Positions 1-7,230 of a DNA stretch of 11,197 bases are shown here, piece after piece (position 1 is the first letter of the stretch; each line of letters opens with the position of its first letter). The stretch comes from Euperipatoides rowelli (lineage: Eukaryota; Onychophora; Udeonychophora; Euonychophora; Peripatopsidae), in NCBI GenBank assembly GCA_003024985.2, contig PXIH01S0009973.1, one strand, 5' to 3'. The notes beneath the pieces were generated by a model. It was not told the origin of the DNA and did not search any database. It saw only the letters and a program-made list of their open reading frames with translations. A program made the translations under genes and the position numbers.

Positions 1-669
1 ATTATTATAATTGCAGTTCAGATTAGAATATGTAGGATGCTTGTTATGCTTTTCTTTCTAGTTTTGATAAATTAATGTTACTTTTAATTATATTTCAGAG
101 AGATGAGGGGGTGGGGGTTAGTCCTGCTACAAGACATTGTGAAATATCACTTTGAACATATAGACGTGAAAAAAATAACTTTGGTCATAACTAATTTAAA
201 CTAAATGCAATTATTTTTTTAATAAATATTTTATTGTTTCACTAATTGAAAATAAATGCAATACTTTTTTTAATGTCTATTTTATTTTTTATTCAATCCA
301 TTCACAACTTCGATTTTTTTTTTCTTGCATGTTTTTGTAGAGTTATAATAACAAAGCATTTAAAACAAGATATTTAATTACTTGCAGTTAATTTAACAAA
401 CAATATTAAAACTTTTTGTGAAAATGGACTGACCTTTGTTATATTAGTTGATCAATAACCTTAGCATTATTGAAAAAAAATATTTGTTTATATTTAATTG
501 AAATGGTTTGATTAATGTAAAAAAAAAATGTGCCAACATTAAACTAGAAAATCAAAATAACGTTAATAAAAAATCGAATATTTAATTCTGTAATAATTGG
601 AAATCAATTCATTTAATTATTTCAAAGTTATCCAATTCTAGTAATAATTCTTGATATTCATTTATTAAT
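1..669. other. AT-rich spacer, no gene recognised
   Basis: This stretch is A/T-rich with many poly-A and poly-T runs and short purine-rich patches such as the G-rich run near 109-118. No reading frame of useful length, no RNA gene and no transposon end is visible. A pyrimidine tract ending in AG near 50-61 resembles a splice acceptor, but nothing after it reads as protein. It is probably intergenic or intronic sequence. Confidence 0.5.
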
Positions 670-719
670 GATTTTTTTTTTTAAACTTCTATTGTAAACA
701 ATAGAAGTTTCAAAAAATC
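670..719. repeat. Perfect 12-bp hairpin with T/A-rich extension
   Basis: The arms AAACTTCTATTG (683-694) and CAATAGAAGTTT (699-710) are perfect reverse complements around the 4-base loop TAAA. The pairing continues imperfectly outward, because GATTTTTT on the left (from 670) is matched by AAAAAATC on the right (712-719). The left T run is longer, so the stem has a bulge. There is no coding sequence here. It could be a small fold-back element, a relic of one, or a local duplication-inversion. No target-site duplication is evident. Confidence 0.75.
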
Positions 720-1018
720 GTAGATGAAATTTATCAGAATTTGATGAAGCATTATATTGTTTCCAAAAATCCAATATCTATTTGTCCTTCGTATTTATTG
801 GTGCAAATGTTTTAGATTTTTTAGATTTCAAATCTTGTATTTTCATGTTTACAAAGGAACTAAGTGTAGCAAAAATTATAATTTAATTACTATTAGTGCA
901 GCTACCTATCTGAGTATTTTTGCAGAATTGTGCATTTTTTACCATAGCTAGTATATAACATAATGTTTATATTTAGATGTGGAGGCAAATTTTATTTGGT
1001 CTCTGCTGTTAGCTAGAG
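720..1018. other. AT-rich spacer, no gene recognised
   Basis: A 64-codon open frame runs through 757-951 on the plus strand. It is rich in Phe, Tyr, Ile and Cys, has no recognisable domain, and is the length expected by chance at this composition. I see no other structure in this stretch. Confidence 0.45.
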
Positions 1019-1440
1019 ATCGTTGTTGTAGGGGCACTTCGACAAAAATTTGAAAATATTGTCAAAAAATGCTCGAATTCAATGGTGCATCATTCTGCTC
1101 AAGTCTATGACTTCACATACTACCCAGAATTCATTNCTGAACATATCCCCATCGAAAAATTTAAAAAAAAAAAAATTGGCCGCCATCTTGAATTTTTCAA
1201 AATTACCCAAAATGTATCAGAAATCATCCAAAAGCATTCTGGGTACTAGGATATGATGATTTNTGAAGTTTCCCTTNNGCAAATTCAGAAATGATGTCAA
1301 AATAAGCTAAATATGCTAATTAGNGAGTCCCCCAGACCCCAAACATCTGGAATCTGACTTCCCTCCACATCAAATTTNAAATATAANGGTTCATACTANC
1401 TNTGGTAGAAATTTCATACTTTTATCNTNNAGTNCACAAT
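1019..1440. repeat. Probable high-copy interspersed repeat with 13 ambiguous bases
   Basis: Thirteen N positions fall between 1136 and 1434 (1136, 1263, 1277, 1278, 1324, 1378, 1387, 1399, 1402, 1427, 1429, 1430, 1434). They are scattered, unlike the six isolated N elsewhere that sit at contig joins. The block has a higher GC content than its flanks and contains the motif GGCCGCCATCTTG (about 1178-1190). Scattered ambiguous bases are expected where reads from many diverged copies were collapsed or used to fill a gap. This is therefore an inferred repeat; its family and true ends are not visible. An open frame at 1050-1256 crosses it but has no domain-like character. Confidence 0.45.
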
Positions 1441-2088
1441 TGTTCTGGTTAACAGCTGTACTATATTGGAAGTTTGAAAGGACACTTCCTTCATTCAAAA
1501 GCAGAAGTTTTCAAATTTCTATGGTTAATTGGGAAAATATCAACTTGTAGTTTATTTATTCTACATTTCATTGAATATATATATTTTTGTGTTTGAAAAA
1601 GATAATAAAGATTGATAATGTGCTATTTGTTGTATGTAAAAACCTCACAGTCACAAAGTGAATACTTAGTGCCAATGCATGAGCGAAAAAATGTGTTTGT
1701 CTGCAATTGCTTACATTCACTAATTCATAAATGGTTATCTTTTTAATGGTGTGCAAATTCTTGAGAACAAATGATGTCACGTTAAAAAAAATAGGCCTAC
1801 TTGGGGAAATTAAAAATGTGCAGTATTGTAATTTGCAATCAAAGGTTACCGAACATTAAGGCCAAAATAGCAATCATGTCTTATTTTTTTCTGTCCCTGG
1901 ACATCTTGTTATCAAAATAAAATTAAAAAATATCTGATAGTAAACAATTGAAGATTTTCATTATTATTATTTTTTTAAGCATTAAGGGGATTAATCAATG
2001 CTAGTCAAATATTTATTACTATTAGAAACTATTGTATCAAAATAAAAGAGGTCAAGCGGGTTATGTAATGTGAAGAATAGTTATTATG
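1441..2088. other. AT-rich spacer, no gene recognised
   Basis: A minus-strand open frame at 1568-1780 (70 codons) has no recognisable domain and is not supported. Homopolymer runs are frequent. Nothing resembling a transposon end, an RNA gene or a regulatory block is visible up to the target duplication of the element that follows. Confidence 0.45.
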
Positions 2089-2415
2089 ATGTTGATCAAG
2101 GGCGTCCACAGGAAACAAATTCATGGGGTTGGGGGAGAAAAATGTAAACATTTTGAAAAGCTTTTTTTTTTTTTTGGTTGCAAGGACGTTTGGCTAAGTA
2201 AAAAGAATGAGTATGTATATTTTTCATTATGAATATTTTGATTAGCTTTTATTTTTTTTTAATTGCCTCTCGATACTTCACATTTGTAATATTATTAAAG
2301 ATGGACAACTTTACATTAAATACCTACATTTTTGGTCGATCTAATTTTCCAGGAAGGTGGGGGGGGGGGGGGAGGTGACTCACCTCACCCATTTGCGGAT
2401 GCCATTGATGTTGAT
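2089..2415. mobile_element. hAT-like non-autonomous DNA transposon (MITE) with 8-bp target duplication
   Basis: The 8-mer ATGTTGAT occurs immediately left (2089-2096) and right (2408-2415) of a 311-bp body at 2097-2407. The body starts CAAGGGCGTCCACA, and the reverse complement of its end reads CAATGGCATCCGCA. These are 14-bp terminal inverted repeats with three mismatches. An 8-bp duplication with termini beginning CA is typical of the hAT superfamily. The interior encodes nothing. It carries a T run at 2161-2175, a 14-base G run at 2359-2372 and a palindrome AGGTGACTCACCT at 2373-2385. The direct repeat actually extends to 10 bases (2087-2096 and 2406-2415), so a Mutator-type assignment is a weaker alternative. 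The mismatched ends suggest an old insertion. Confidence 0.6.
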
Positions 2416-2844
2416 TAAAATTATAGCCACCTCACATTATCTTCTGATATCTAATTTTGAAAGGTAAAAAAAAATGTTATTTTTTTTAAGGATTTTTACT
2501 AAGCTTATGTAAATTATAATTTTAAACAAATATTTAATACTAGCAAAAGAAACCACCCTGTGGCTACAAATTTAAAAATGTATCTCCAGCTGTTTCTGAA
2601 GTAATTTTGGAGCTTCGGAGTTTGCTATACAATTTATCAACAAACTCTGGATCCCCTTTGCCTAAAATTTCAATAAGTCATCCCCATGTCAGAGAAAATA
2701 GCATCAGTGGGATGCACTAGGATGTGTGGTTGAGGAGGAATAGTAAACCTTACCAACATACAGACATTTCTACTCTTTTATTATATGATGTAAAAAACAA
2801 TGTAAAATTATAAATTCAAATAGAATTTTTAACTCTAGGCAGTG
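2416..2844. other. AT-rich spacer between two MITE-like elements
   Basis: No gene is recognised. A short, less AT-rich patch near 2625-2760 has no open frame of note. The stretch ends at the TAA that precedes the inverted-repeat element starting at 2848. Confidence 0.45.
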
Positions 2845-2937
2845 TAAGGCTAGGATCACACTTGCGTCTGAGACGTCGCGTTTCATAATTGGGGCGCTCC
2901 AAACGTGTTATATAGTTGGGATCACACTTGCGCTTGA
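2845..2937 (+). mobile_element. Left end of an inverted-repeat transposon (MITE-like), cut by a contig join
   Basis: The 34-bp terminal repeat at 2848-2881 starts GGCTAGGATCACACTTGCGT and ends at GACGTCGCGT. It is the exact reverse complement of 5027-5060. It is preceded by TAA (2845-2847), and the partner copy is followed by TAA (5061-5063), which fits the 3-bp TWA target duplication of PIF/Harbinger elements. A second copy of GGATCACACTTGCG lies inside at about 2919-2932, an arrangement of subterminal repeats seen in many MITEs. The segment stops at the N at 2938, just after this internal repeat. Outside the TAA, GTG and CAC also pair (GTG at 2842-2844, CAC at 5064-5066), so a CAGTG-type hAT end is an alternative, but no 8-bp duplication supports that. 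Confidence 0.65.
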
Positions 2938-2938
2938 N
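2938..2938. other. Single-N contig join
   Basis: An isolated N lies inside the left part of the inverted-repeat element. The sequence changes character after it, and the partner end of the element does not appear until the next join at 5026/5027. It is best read as a scaffold gap of unknown real size. Confidence 0.6.
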
Positions 2939-3433
2939 CAAACTAAACAAAAAAATTTAGAGACTATTTTGGTACAAAAACCTAAAAGAGCTTGGAGGAG
3001 GAGCATGATAATCCACTCGATTATATTTGTTATGAATATTTACACATGGATTAAATTATGTTATTAATATTTGGACATGAATACATTTTTTTCATGATCT
3101 AGTACAGTGACAGAAGATAAAAATTTTACCTTTTTTAGATTCACTGCACTGAGAGAAGATGCGGCCATAAATAAAGTAATAAAAATTATAAGTTGACTCA
3201 GTGAAAAGCATAGATCTAACTAAACCATCAATTCATTTTTCATGGAAAATGTAATTTAATTCTAATTGTATTTTGTATTCTATTCCACATACTTTTTTTA
3301 GTATTTTCCCCATCTCTGCTTTGTTAAACCTCAGAACATTATTTATCACTAAATAAAAACCCATCAAAATTATGGAAAAAAGTAAGAATAAGATCATGTT
3401 TGGAACCTTTTGTTTGGTAATGGTTAAATTCTG
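2939..3433. other. AT-rich sequence, no gene recognised
   Basis: This is the first part of the segment bounded by N at 2938 and 5026. No open frame or RNA gene stands out. It leads directly into the minisatellite. Confidence 0.45.
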
Positions 3434-3829
3434 TGCATTATTTAGCCGTATTTATTTATAATGGGCATCATTTAACTATGTGTACTTATAAATGGCGTCA
3501 TTTAACTATTTATTTATAATGGGGCATTATTTAGCCATGTGTATTTTTATAAAGGGTATCATTTAGCTGTGTGTATTTACTGTATAAAGGGCATCATTTA
3601 GCCATGTGTATTTTTAACTGGCATAATTTAGCCATATGTACTTATAAAAGGCATCACTTAGACATGTGTATTTATAATGGGCATCATTTACCCATGTAAA
3701 TTTATAATGGGCATCGTTTATCCATGTGTATTTATACACAGCATTATTTAGCTTTATGTATTTATAAAGGGCATCATTTAGCCATTTGTATTTATAAAAA
3801 GCAGTATTTATCCAAGTGTATTTATACAG
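3434..3829 (+). repeat. Degenerate 30-bp minisatellite, about 13 units
   Basis: About thirteen head-to-tail copies of a roughly 30-base unit can be counted by eye. Each unit reads approximately GGCATCATTTAGCCATGTG followed by TATTTATAAAG. Units range from 28 to 35 bases and differ by substitutions and small indels. The core CATTTAGCC and the TATTTATA block are the best kept. The middle units (about 3590-3780) are closest to the consensus and the first and last are the most diverged. The unit length is a multiple of three, but stops such as TAA and TAG recur in the units, so it is not a protein repeat. The array sits between sequences with no similar motif. Confidence 0.9.
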
Positions 3830-4612
3830 GTGAGGAGTAGCGTAAGTCTTTTATTTTAATAGATTACAAGTATACATTTTTAAAAAATTTCCTGTATATC
3901 AAATGCTATAATCTCCCAATTTTATTCTTATTATTTCTAACTTTGTAGAATTCTGAGATTTTGTAAATCCAGCTAATGATCATTGTGTATAAAATAATAA
4001 TGCTTCTTTATTAATCAGGGATGCAACTGTATCCTATAACAACACTGTTTAAGAAAATATTTGTCCTCAGTCCTTTAAAGTAAAAATATTTAAGACTGTG
4101 ATTCCAACGCTCACATTGTATGAATAAGATAATAGAGTGACGATTCCGAGAGCACAGCGCATTACTTTTCTTTTATGTTTGTACATTAATCGGATTCACT
4201 AAAGTCATTTCCCCTTCTCATTCCAAGTTTCATTTTTTGAAAAGACACTAAAATAAAGGGAAAACTGTAATCAGTCAATGGGTTTATAATGCAAAACAAG
4301 GTTTATGATCATGGTTTTTATTTTGAAATTTTCTTGCTTTTACCGAGATATGATTGAATTGATCTTATGGTCATAGACAAATCATGATTTTACTCTCACT
4401 TTAATGACATCATCAAAGCAGTAAAATGAATCAGCTGCTGACTTGTAAAATTTACATCCAAGTATGAATATCTCACATCTCCAACATTAGTCTATCAGAC
4501 TATTTAGTTTTGATTTCGTTAAAGTATTCCCAAGAGTTCCTTATTCGAGAACATACGCATGTTGATTACTAATTATGAATAAAGTTCATTGAAACCTTTG
4601 CTGATTAGTTTA
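3830..4612. other. AT-rich sequence, no gene recognised
   Basis: No gene, RNA or repeat is identified here. On the minus strand this lies downstream of the LINE endonuclease relic at 4613-5025, where the linker and then the reverse transcriptase of an intact element would be expected. I could not recognise a reverse transcriptase motif, so that part is either deleted or decayed beyond reading by eye. Confidence 0.4.
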
Positions 4613-5025
4613 CCCAGACGTAGATATTTTGCTGAATTTAAGTTAATATTTTAGATCCCACTTAACTTTTGTACATTTACCTTCGAAAATATGCTTCCAA
4701 TTAACTGAACCGAGTATCCTTCTCAGTTTATTAAAATCTGCTTTACTAAAATCTGGAAATAACATATCATTACCTCTAATTTAACCATTTAAAGTCAAAT
4801 TAAACCTTATAATATTATGATCACTATTACGAAGATGTTCTCCGACCTCTATATCACTAACAAAAAAAGGATCTGAACTAAGTACCAAATCTAGTATTGC
4901 TTCACCTCTAGTTGGCTGCAAAACATGTTACTTAAGAAAACAATCCTGAACTAATTCTAAAAACTCATTACCGGTACTCAAAATAGCTACCTCATCATTC
5001 CAATTAATATTTGCATGATTAAAAT
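4613..5025 (-). pseudogene. Non-LTR retrotransposon endonuclease, C-terminal half, decayed (CR1/Jockey-like)
   Basis: Read on the minus strand from 5023, the frame begins FNHANINWND. This is the tail of the GDFN motif of apurinic-type (APE) LINE endonucleases, whose GD would fall beyond the N at 5026. It continues with NEFLELVQDCFL, then PTRGEAILDLVLSSDPF, then VGEHLRNSDHNIIRFNL. The last of these holds the C-terminal SDH catalytic motif (codons at 4817-4825). The same frame goes on into the inter-domain linker, with VNWKHIFEGK and KWDLKY. Such an endonuclease nicks target DNA for target-primed reverse transcription. The copy is dead: in-frame stops lie at 4928-4930, 4781-4783 and 4643-4645, with a fourth at 4610-4612. 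The N-terminal part is missing at the contig join; a matching piece lies at 7141-7230 in the same orientation. The endonuclease class is secure, the exact clade is not. Confidence 0.88.
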
Positions 5026-5026
5026 N
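5026..5026. other. Single-N contig join
   Basis: An isolated N separates the LINE endonuclease frame, cut in mid-domain, from the first base of a transposon terminal repeat. Both features ending exactly here suggest a scaffold join and not contiguous DNA. Confidence 0.7.
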
Positions 5027-5063
5027 ACGCGACGTCTCAGACGCAAGTGTGATCCTAGCCTAA
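5027..5063 (-). mobile_element. Right end of the inverted-repeat transposon (pairs with 2848-2881)
   Basis: Bases 5027-5060 are an exact 34-bp reverse complement of 2848-2881 and end in CCTAGCC. TAA follows at 5061-5063 and matches the TAA before the left end. As drawn the element would be 2.2 kb. However, the intervening segment is bounded by N on both sides and carries a LINE fragment, so the real element may be a much shorter MITE made of 2848-2937, an unknown gap and 5027-5060. No transposase fragment is visible between the ends. Confidence 0.65.
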
Positions 5064-5763
5064 CACCTGTTCATATTCTGTTCGTTTTCAATAGCATAAA
5101 TTCCAGGACTGACTACCTTTTGGTGGAGTTTTTACTTGACTATTCCACTTTTAGGAAAGTTAGTGTGCCTCCAGGCCTTTAGAGAGATGGTAATATTGAA
5201 TTAAATTTACCTCATAAGCATTTATTTTTCCTTAACAATCCTGAAAAGTACTAAAAATGACTCTAAATCACTGTAATTATTCATTATGAAGTCATTTGTG
5301 GTTGAATATCTCTCCTTGTGCAGTTTCACTTTTCTCCTCATCCCTGCTTGCTAAATAAAATTAATCCAAAACATTCCAGTTATGAGTAAAACAAAACCGA
5401 TTTAAAATATGCCCAAAATACTAATTGAAACCTTATGAAATTCTACATCATTTGTTGATGTTTAAAGATATGCTATCACCAAAAAACAACTTTAGATATT
5501 TAAAATCAGATTAAGAAAAAAAAAAATGATACATATAATTTTTAATTCTCAATTATGAATTACTTAGTTGTTATTCTAATTTTAAAGTGGTGAAATTCTG
5601 GTCATTTTATTTTTATTTTTGGATGCCATTCTTTTCCACTTTGGCATTTTTGTGTACAGGCCAATGAAGTAACATTACAACCTGTGTACTCCATTTTGCT
5701 TGTTAAATACATAGTAAGCATCCAATTTCAATTTTTTTATATGTTTTACTTCCTCCGAGAAAA
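5064..5763. other. AT-rich sequence upstream of the THAP relic, no gene recognised
   Basis: No domain or RNA is recognised. Around 5640-5700 the base composition is less extreme, but the frames are closed. A pyrimidine-rich patch near 5740-5757 precedes the THAP relic and could be an old splice acceptor, but no clear AG in the right frame can be assigned. Confidence 0.4.
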
Positions 5764-5945
5764 ATGTCCATAATGTGTGTGTTGTGGTATGCAGTAATGG
5801 TCAAAATCAAAAGGATCTTCACTTTCACAAATTTCCTAACAAGGATCCATTAAATAAATTGGATAAAAAATATTAAGCCTGCAGCCTGGACTCTGACAAA
5901 GTACAACTTCTTATGTTCAAAACACACGCTATGGAGATAAGTTTT
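5764..5945 (+). pseudogene. THAP-type zinc-finger domain, frameshifted relic
   Basis: From 5766 one frame reads VCVVVCSNGQNQ, then DLHFHKFPNKDP (to 5849). The next frame then continues NWIKNIKPAAWT, KYNFLCSKH (5857-5925), and the third frame gives YGDKF (5930-5944). Joined conceptually this is the THAP order: C-x3-C (Cys codons 5778-5780 and 5790-5792), the FHxFP core, the conserved Trp, a Pro and the C-x2-H pair (5914-5916 and 5923-5925). THAP domains are sequence-specific DNA-binding C2CH zinc fingers, found at the N terminus of P-element-type transposases and of host THAP proteins. At least two frameshifts are needed, the candidate ATG at 5764 is in another frame, and stops follow, so it is not functional as written. 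No transposase or coiled-coil region is recognised downstream. It could be a dead THAP gene, a P-like transposon relic, or one exon with sequencing errors. Confidence 0.8.
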
Positions 5946-6271
5946 TAGCACATTTGGAGTAAATCAAAGTTCATACTCGGACTCAGTATGGTCAAATTCA
6001 ATGACATCTAAATTTGCAGAAGATTGGACTAAAATTAATAAAGTTCTGAGAATAAACAGAAATGTAAACCAGCACTCATAAGCTGCTTTTGCACAATGAG
6101 CAGGACTCTGGTGTACATTAGTACTTAAAAAAAAAAATTCCTATAAGTGAATTGTACCAAAAATGGTTTCTTGATGTAAATCATTGTTTTAGATAGAGAA
6201 ACATTTGCTTCTCATACATTTAGTTGCTGCTTGAAAAACATAGAAAAGGAAAACTATCGTTCCAATACGGA
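5946..6271. other. AT-rich sequence after the THAP relic, no gene recognised
   Basis: Reading on from the THAP domain, all three frames meet stops quickly, so no THAP-protein C-terminus or transposase core can be traced. No repeat structure is seen. Confidence 0.4.
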
Positions 6272-6440
6272 CAGTTTTTTTATTTATTTTTTCAGTCTTT
6301 ATTTTTAAATTTCATTCAATACCAGAACTTAAATATTGTATTCTATAAAATTAACTACTGTAGTCTACTTATAATGTTTCATAACTGAGTCCGTATACCT
6401 ATCATCTTCAGAGCTGGTAGTCTATGAGTGCGATCACAGA
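6272..6440 (-). mobile_element. Possible retroelement 3' tail
   Basis: On the minus strand this reads CTCATAGACTACCAGCTCTG at its start, followed by AAGATGAT (6401-6408), then AT-rich sequence, an AATAAA signal (6298-6303) and a low-complexity tail of A with scattered T, C and G at about 6272-6293. A CTGAAGATGA motif followed by AATAAA and an A-rich end recalls the 3' ends of several invertebrate LINE and Penelope-like elements. That is a memory-based resemblance, not an alignment. No coding remnant or target duplication is visible, and a host 3' untranslated region cannot be excluded. Confidence 0.3.
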
Positions 6441-6853
6441 GCCTCATATAAATATGGTTGTACTATGGCTGTACTCCGCATATGTCATTTTATATGGTAT
6501 ATTAAATAATAAATCATTAATCTATGTAACTGACAAAAATATAAAAATTAGAATTTTAAAAAATTGGTTAAATTTACAAAACTGCACACCTACTTAATTC
6601 TCACCTATTAGATTTGCACAGAGTGAGGATAGCCGGAAGTTCAAGAGGTCGTAATGTGACATTTCACTCGCTGTCATCACTTTTAATTTTGAATTTTTGA
6701 GTGTGTGTACACGTCAACAAATTTTTAAAATATTAATATTAAATTAATGGAACATTAGATTTAAATAAAAATTAAAAATTTGTGAATTATATGGATATTC
6801 TTTCTATATGCATTAAATGAAATTGGTGATAGTATACTTTTAACACAATGGGG
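6441..6853. other. AT-rich sequence with one GC-richer patch
   Basis: Most is featureless A/T-rich DNA. A patch at about 6600-6690 is less AT-rich and contains CCGGAAGT (6633-6640), an ETS-family consensus core, beside short symmetric motifs such as GTGACATTTCACTC. No TATA box, initiator or downstream exon can be assigned, so a promoter is not claimed. Confidence 0.35.
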
Positions 6854-7068
6854 CGTAAGTGCAGTATTAGCCCTCGCCTGAGAATGCATTGTTTAAACAC
6901 CACATTATTTGTTGATTAGATTAATAGACATTTTAAAATATTACAGTAAATAATGCCTTCATCCCCTCCAAATATCCTATATAAATGGCTAAGAGGTCTA
7001 TACTTTGTAAAAATAAGATCATATCGTCTGATACAGATCAAATTAGGCGAGGGTTAATCCTGCAGGTT
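6854..7068. repeat. Imperfect inverted repeat, MITE-like candidate
   Basis: The arms are about 6854-6878 (core CTGCA-like, TTAGCCCTCGCCT) and 7044-7068 (AGGCGAGGGTTAATCCTGCA). They are reverse complements over about 22 bases with a few mismatches, 165 bp apart. CCCTCGCCT bordered by TTAG on the left and TTAA on the right would fit a small piggyBac-type element of about 186 bp (6869-7054) with TTAA targets. The pairing also continues outside those borders, which such an element would not predict. It encodes nothing. The right arm is also where the 95-bp assembly duplication begins. Confidence 0.4.
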
Positions 7069-7139
7069 TACCCACAATGAAACAATGTTTCTTATAACAA
7101 ATATGGCATGAATGGTGTCCTTTTCATATATGAGGCATA
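7045..7139 (+). repeat. 95-bp segment, copy 1 of an assembly overlap
   Basis: This segment ends at the N at 7140 and is identical base for base to 9057-9151, which starts directly after the N at 9056. The 95-bp length equals that of the other false duplication in this window. It is best explained as the unmerged overlapping ends of two contigs. The biological sequence probably continues from 7139 to 9152. Confidence 0.85.
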
Positions 7140-7140
7140 N
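7140..7140. other. Single-N contig join
   Basis: It lies directly after a 95-bp segment repeated at 9057-9151 and directly before a LINE endonuclease frame cut in mid-domain. Confidence 0.8.
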
Positions 7141-7230
7141 TTCCACATCCGTACCAACCTCGTTTATATCAGACCTTTCAGAAACCATAATATTAATGTC
7201 CTCTTTAACATAAAATAACACACCACCACC
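7141..7230 (-). pseudogene. Non-LTR retrotransposon endonuclease, N-terminal fragment
   Basis: Thirty uninterrupted minus-strand codons from 7230 down to 7141 read GGGVLFYVKEDINIM, then VSERSDINEVGTDVE. The GGGVLxYVKEDI core is the conserved strand region that precedes the substrate-contacting part of APE-type LINE endonucleases of the CR1/Jockey group. An in-frame stop lies just upstream (7234-7236), and I cannot recognise earlier domain parts. The frame is cut by the N at 7140. In an intact protein about 40 to 60 residues separate this block from the GDFN motif. That motif starts the relic at 4613-5025 in the same orientation, so the two may be parts of one copy separated by a scaffolding error. 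Confidence 0.75.

Noticed and set aside
1568-1780. Minus-strand 70-codon open frame
   Set aside because: It has no motif, and its length is ordinary for this composition.
2840-5069. Autonomous 2.2-kb hAT transposon with CAGTG ends
   Set aside because: The 8 bases outside the two ends (2832-2839 and 5070-5077) do not match, no transposase is visible inside, and both joins carry an N. The TAA-flanked shorter element fits better.
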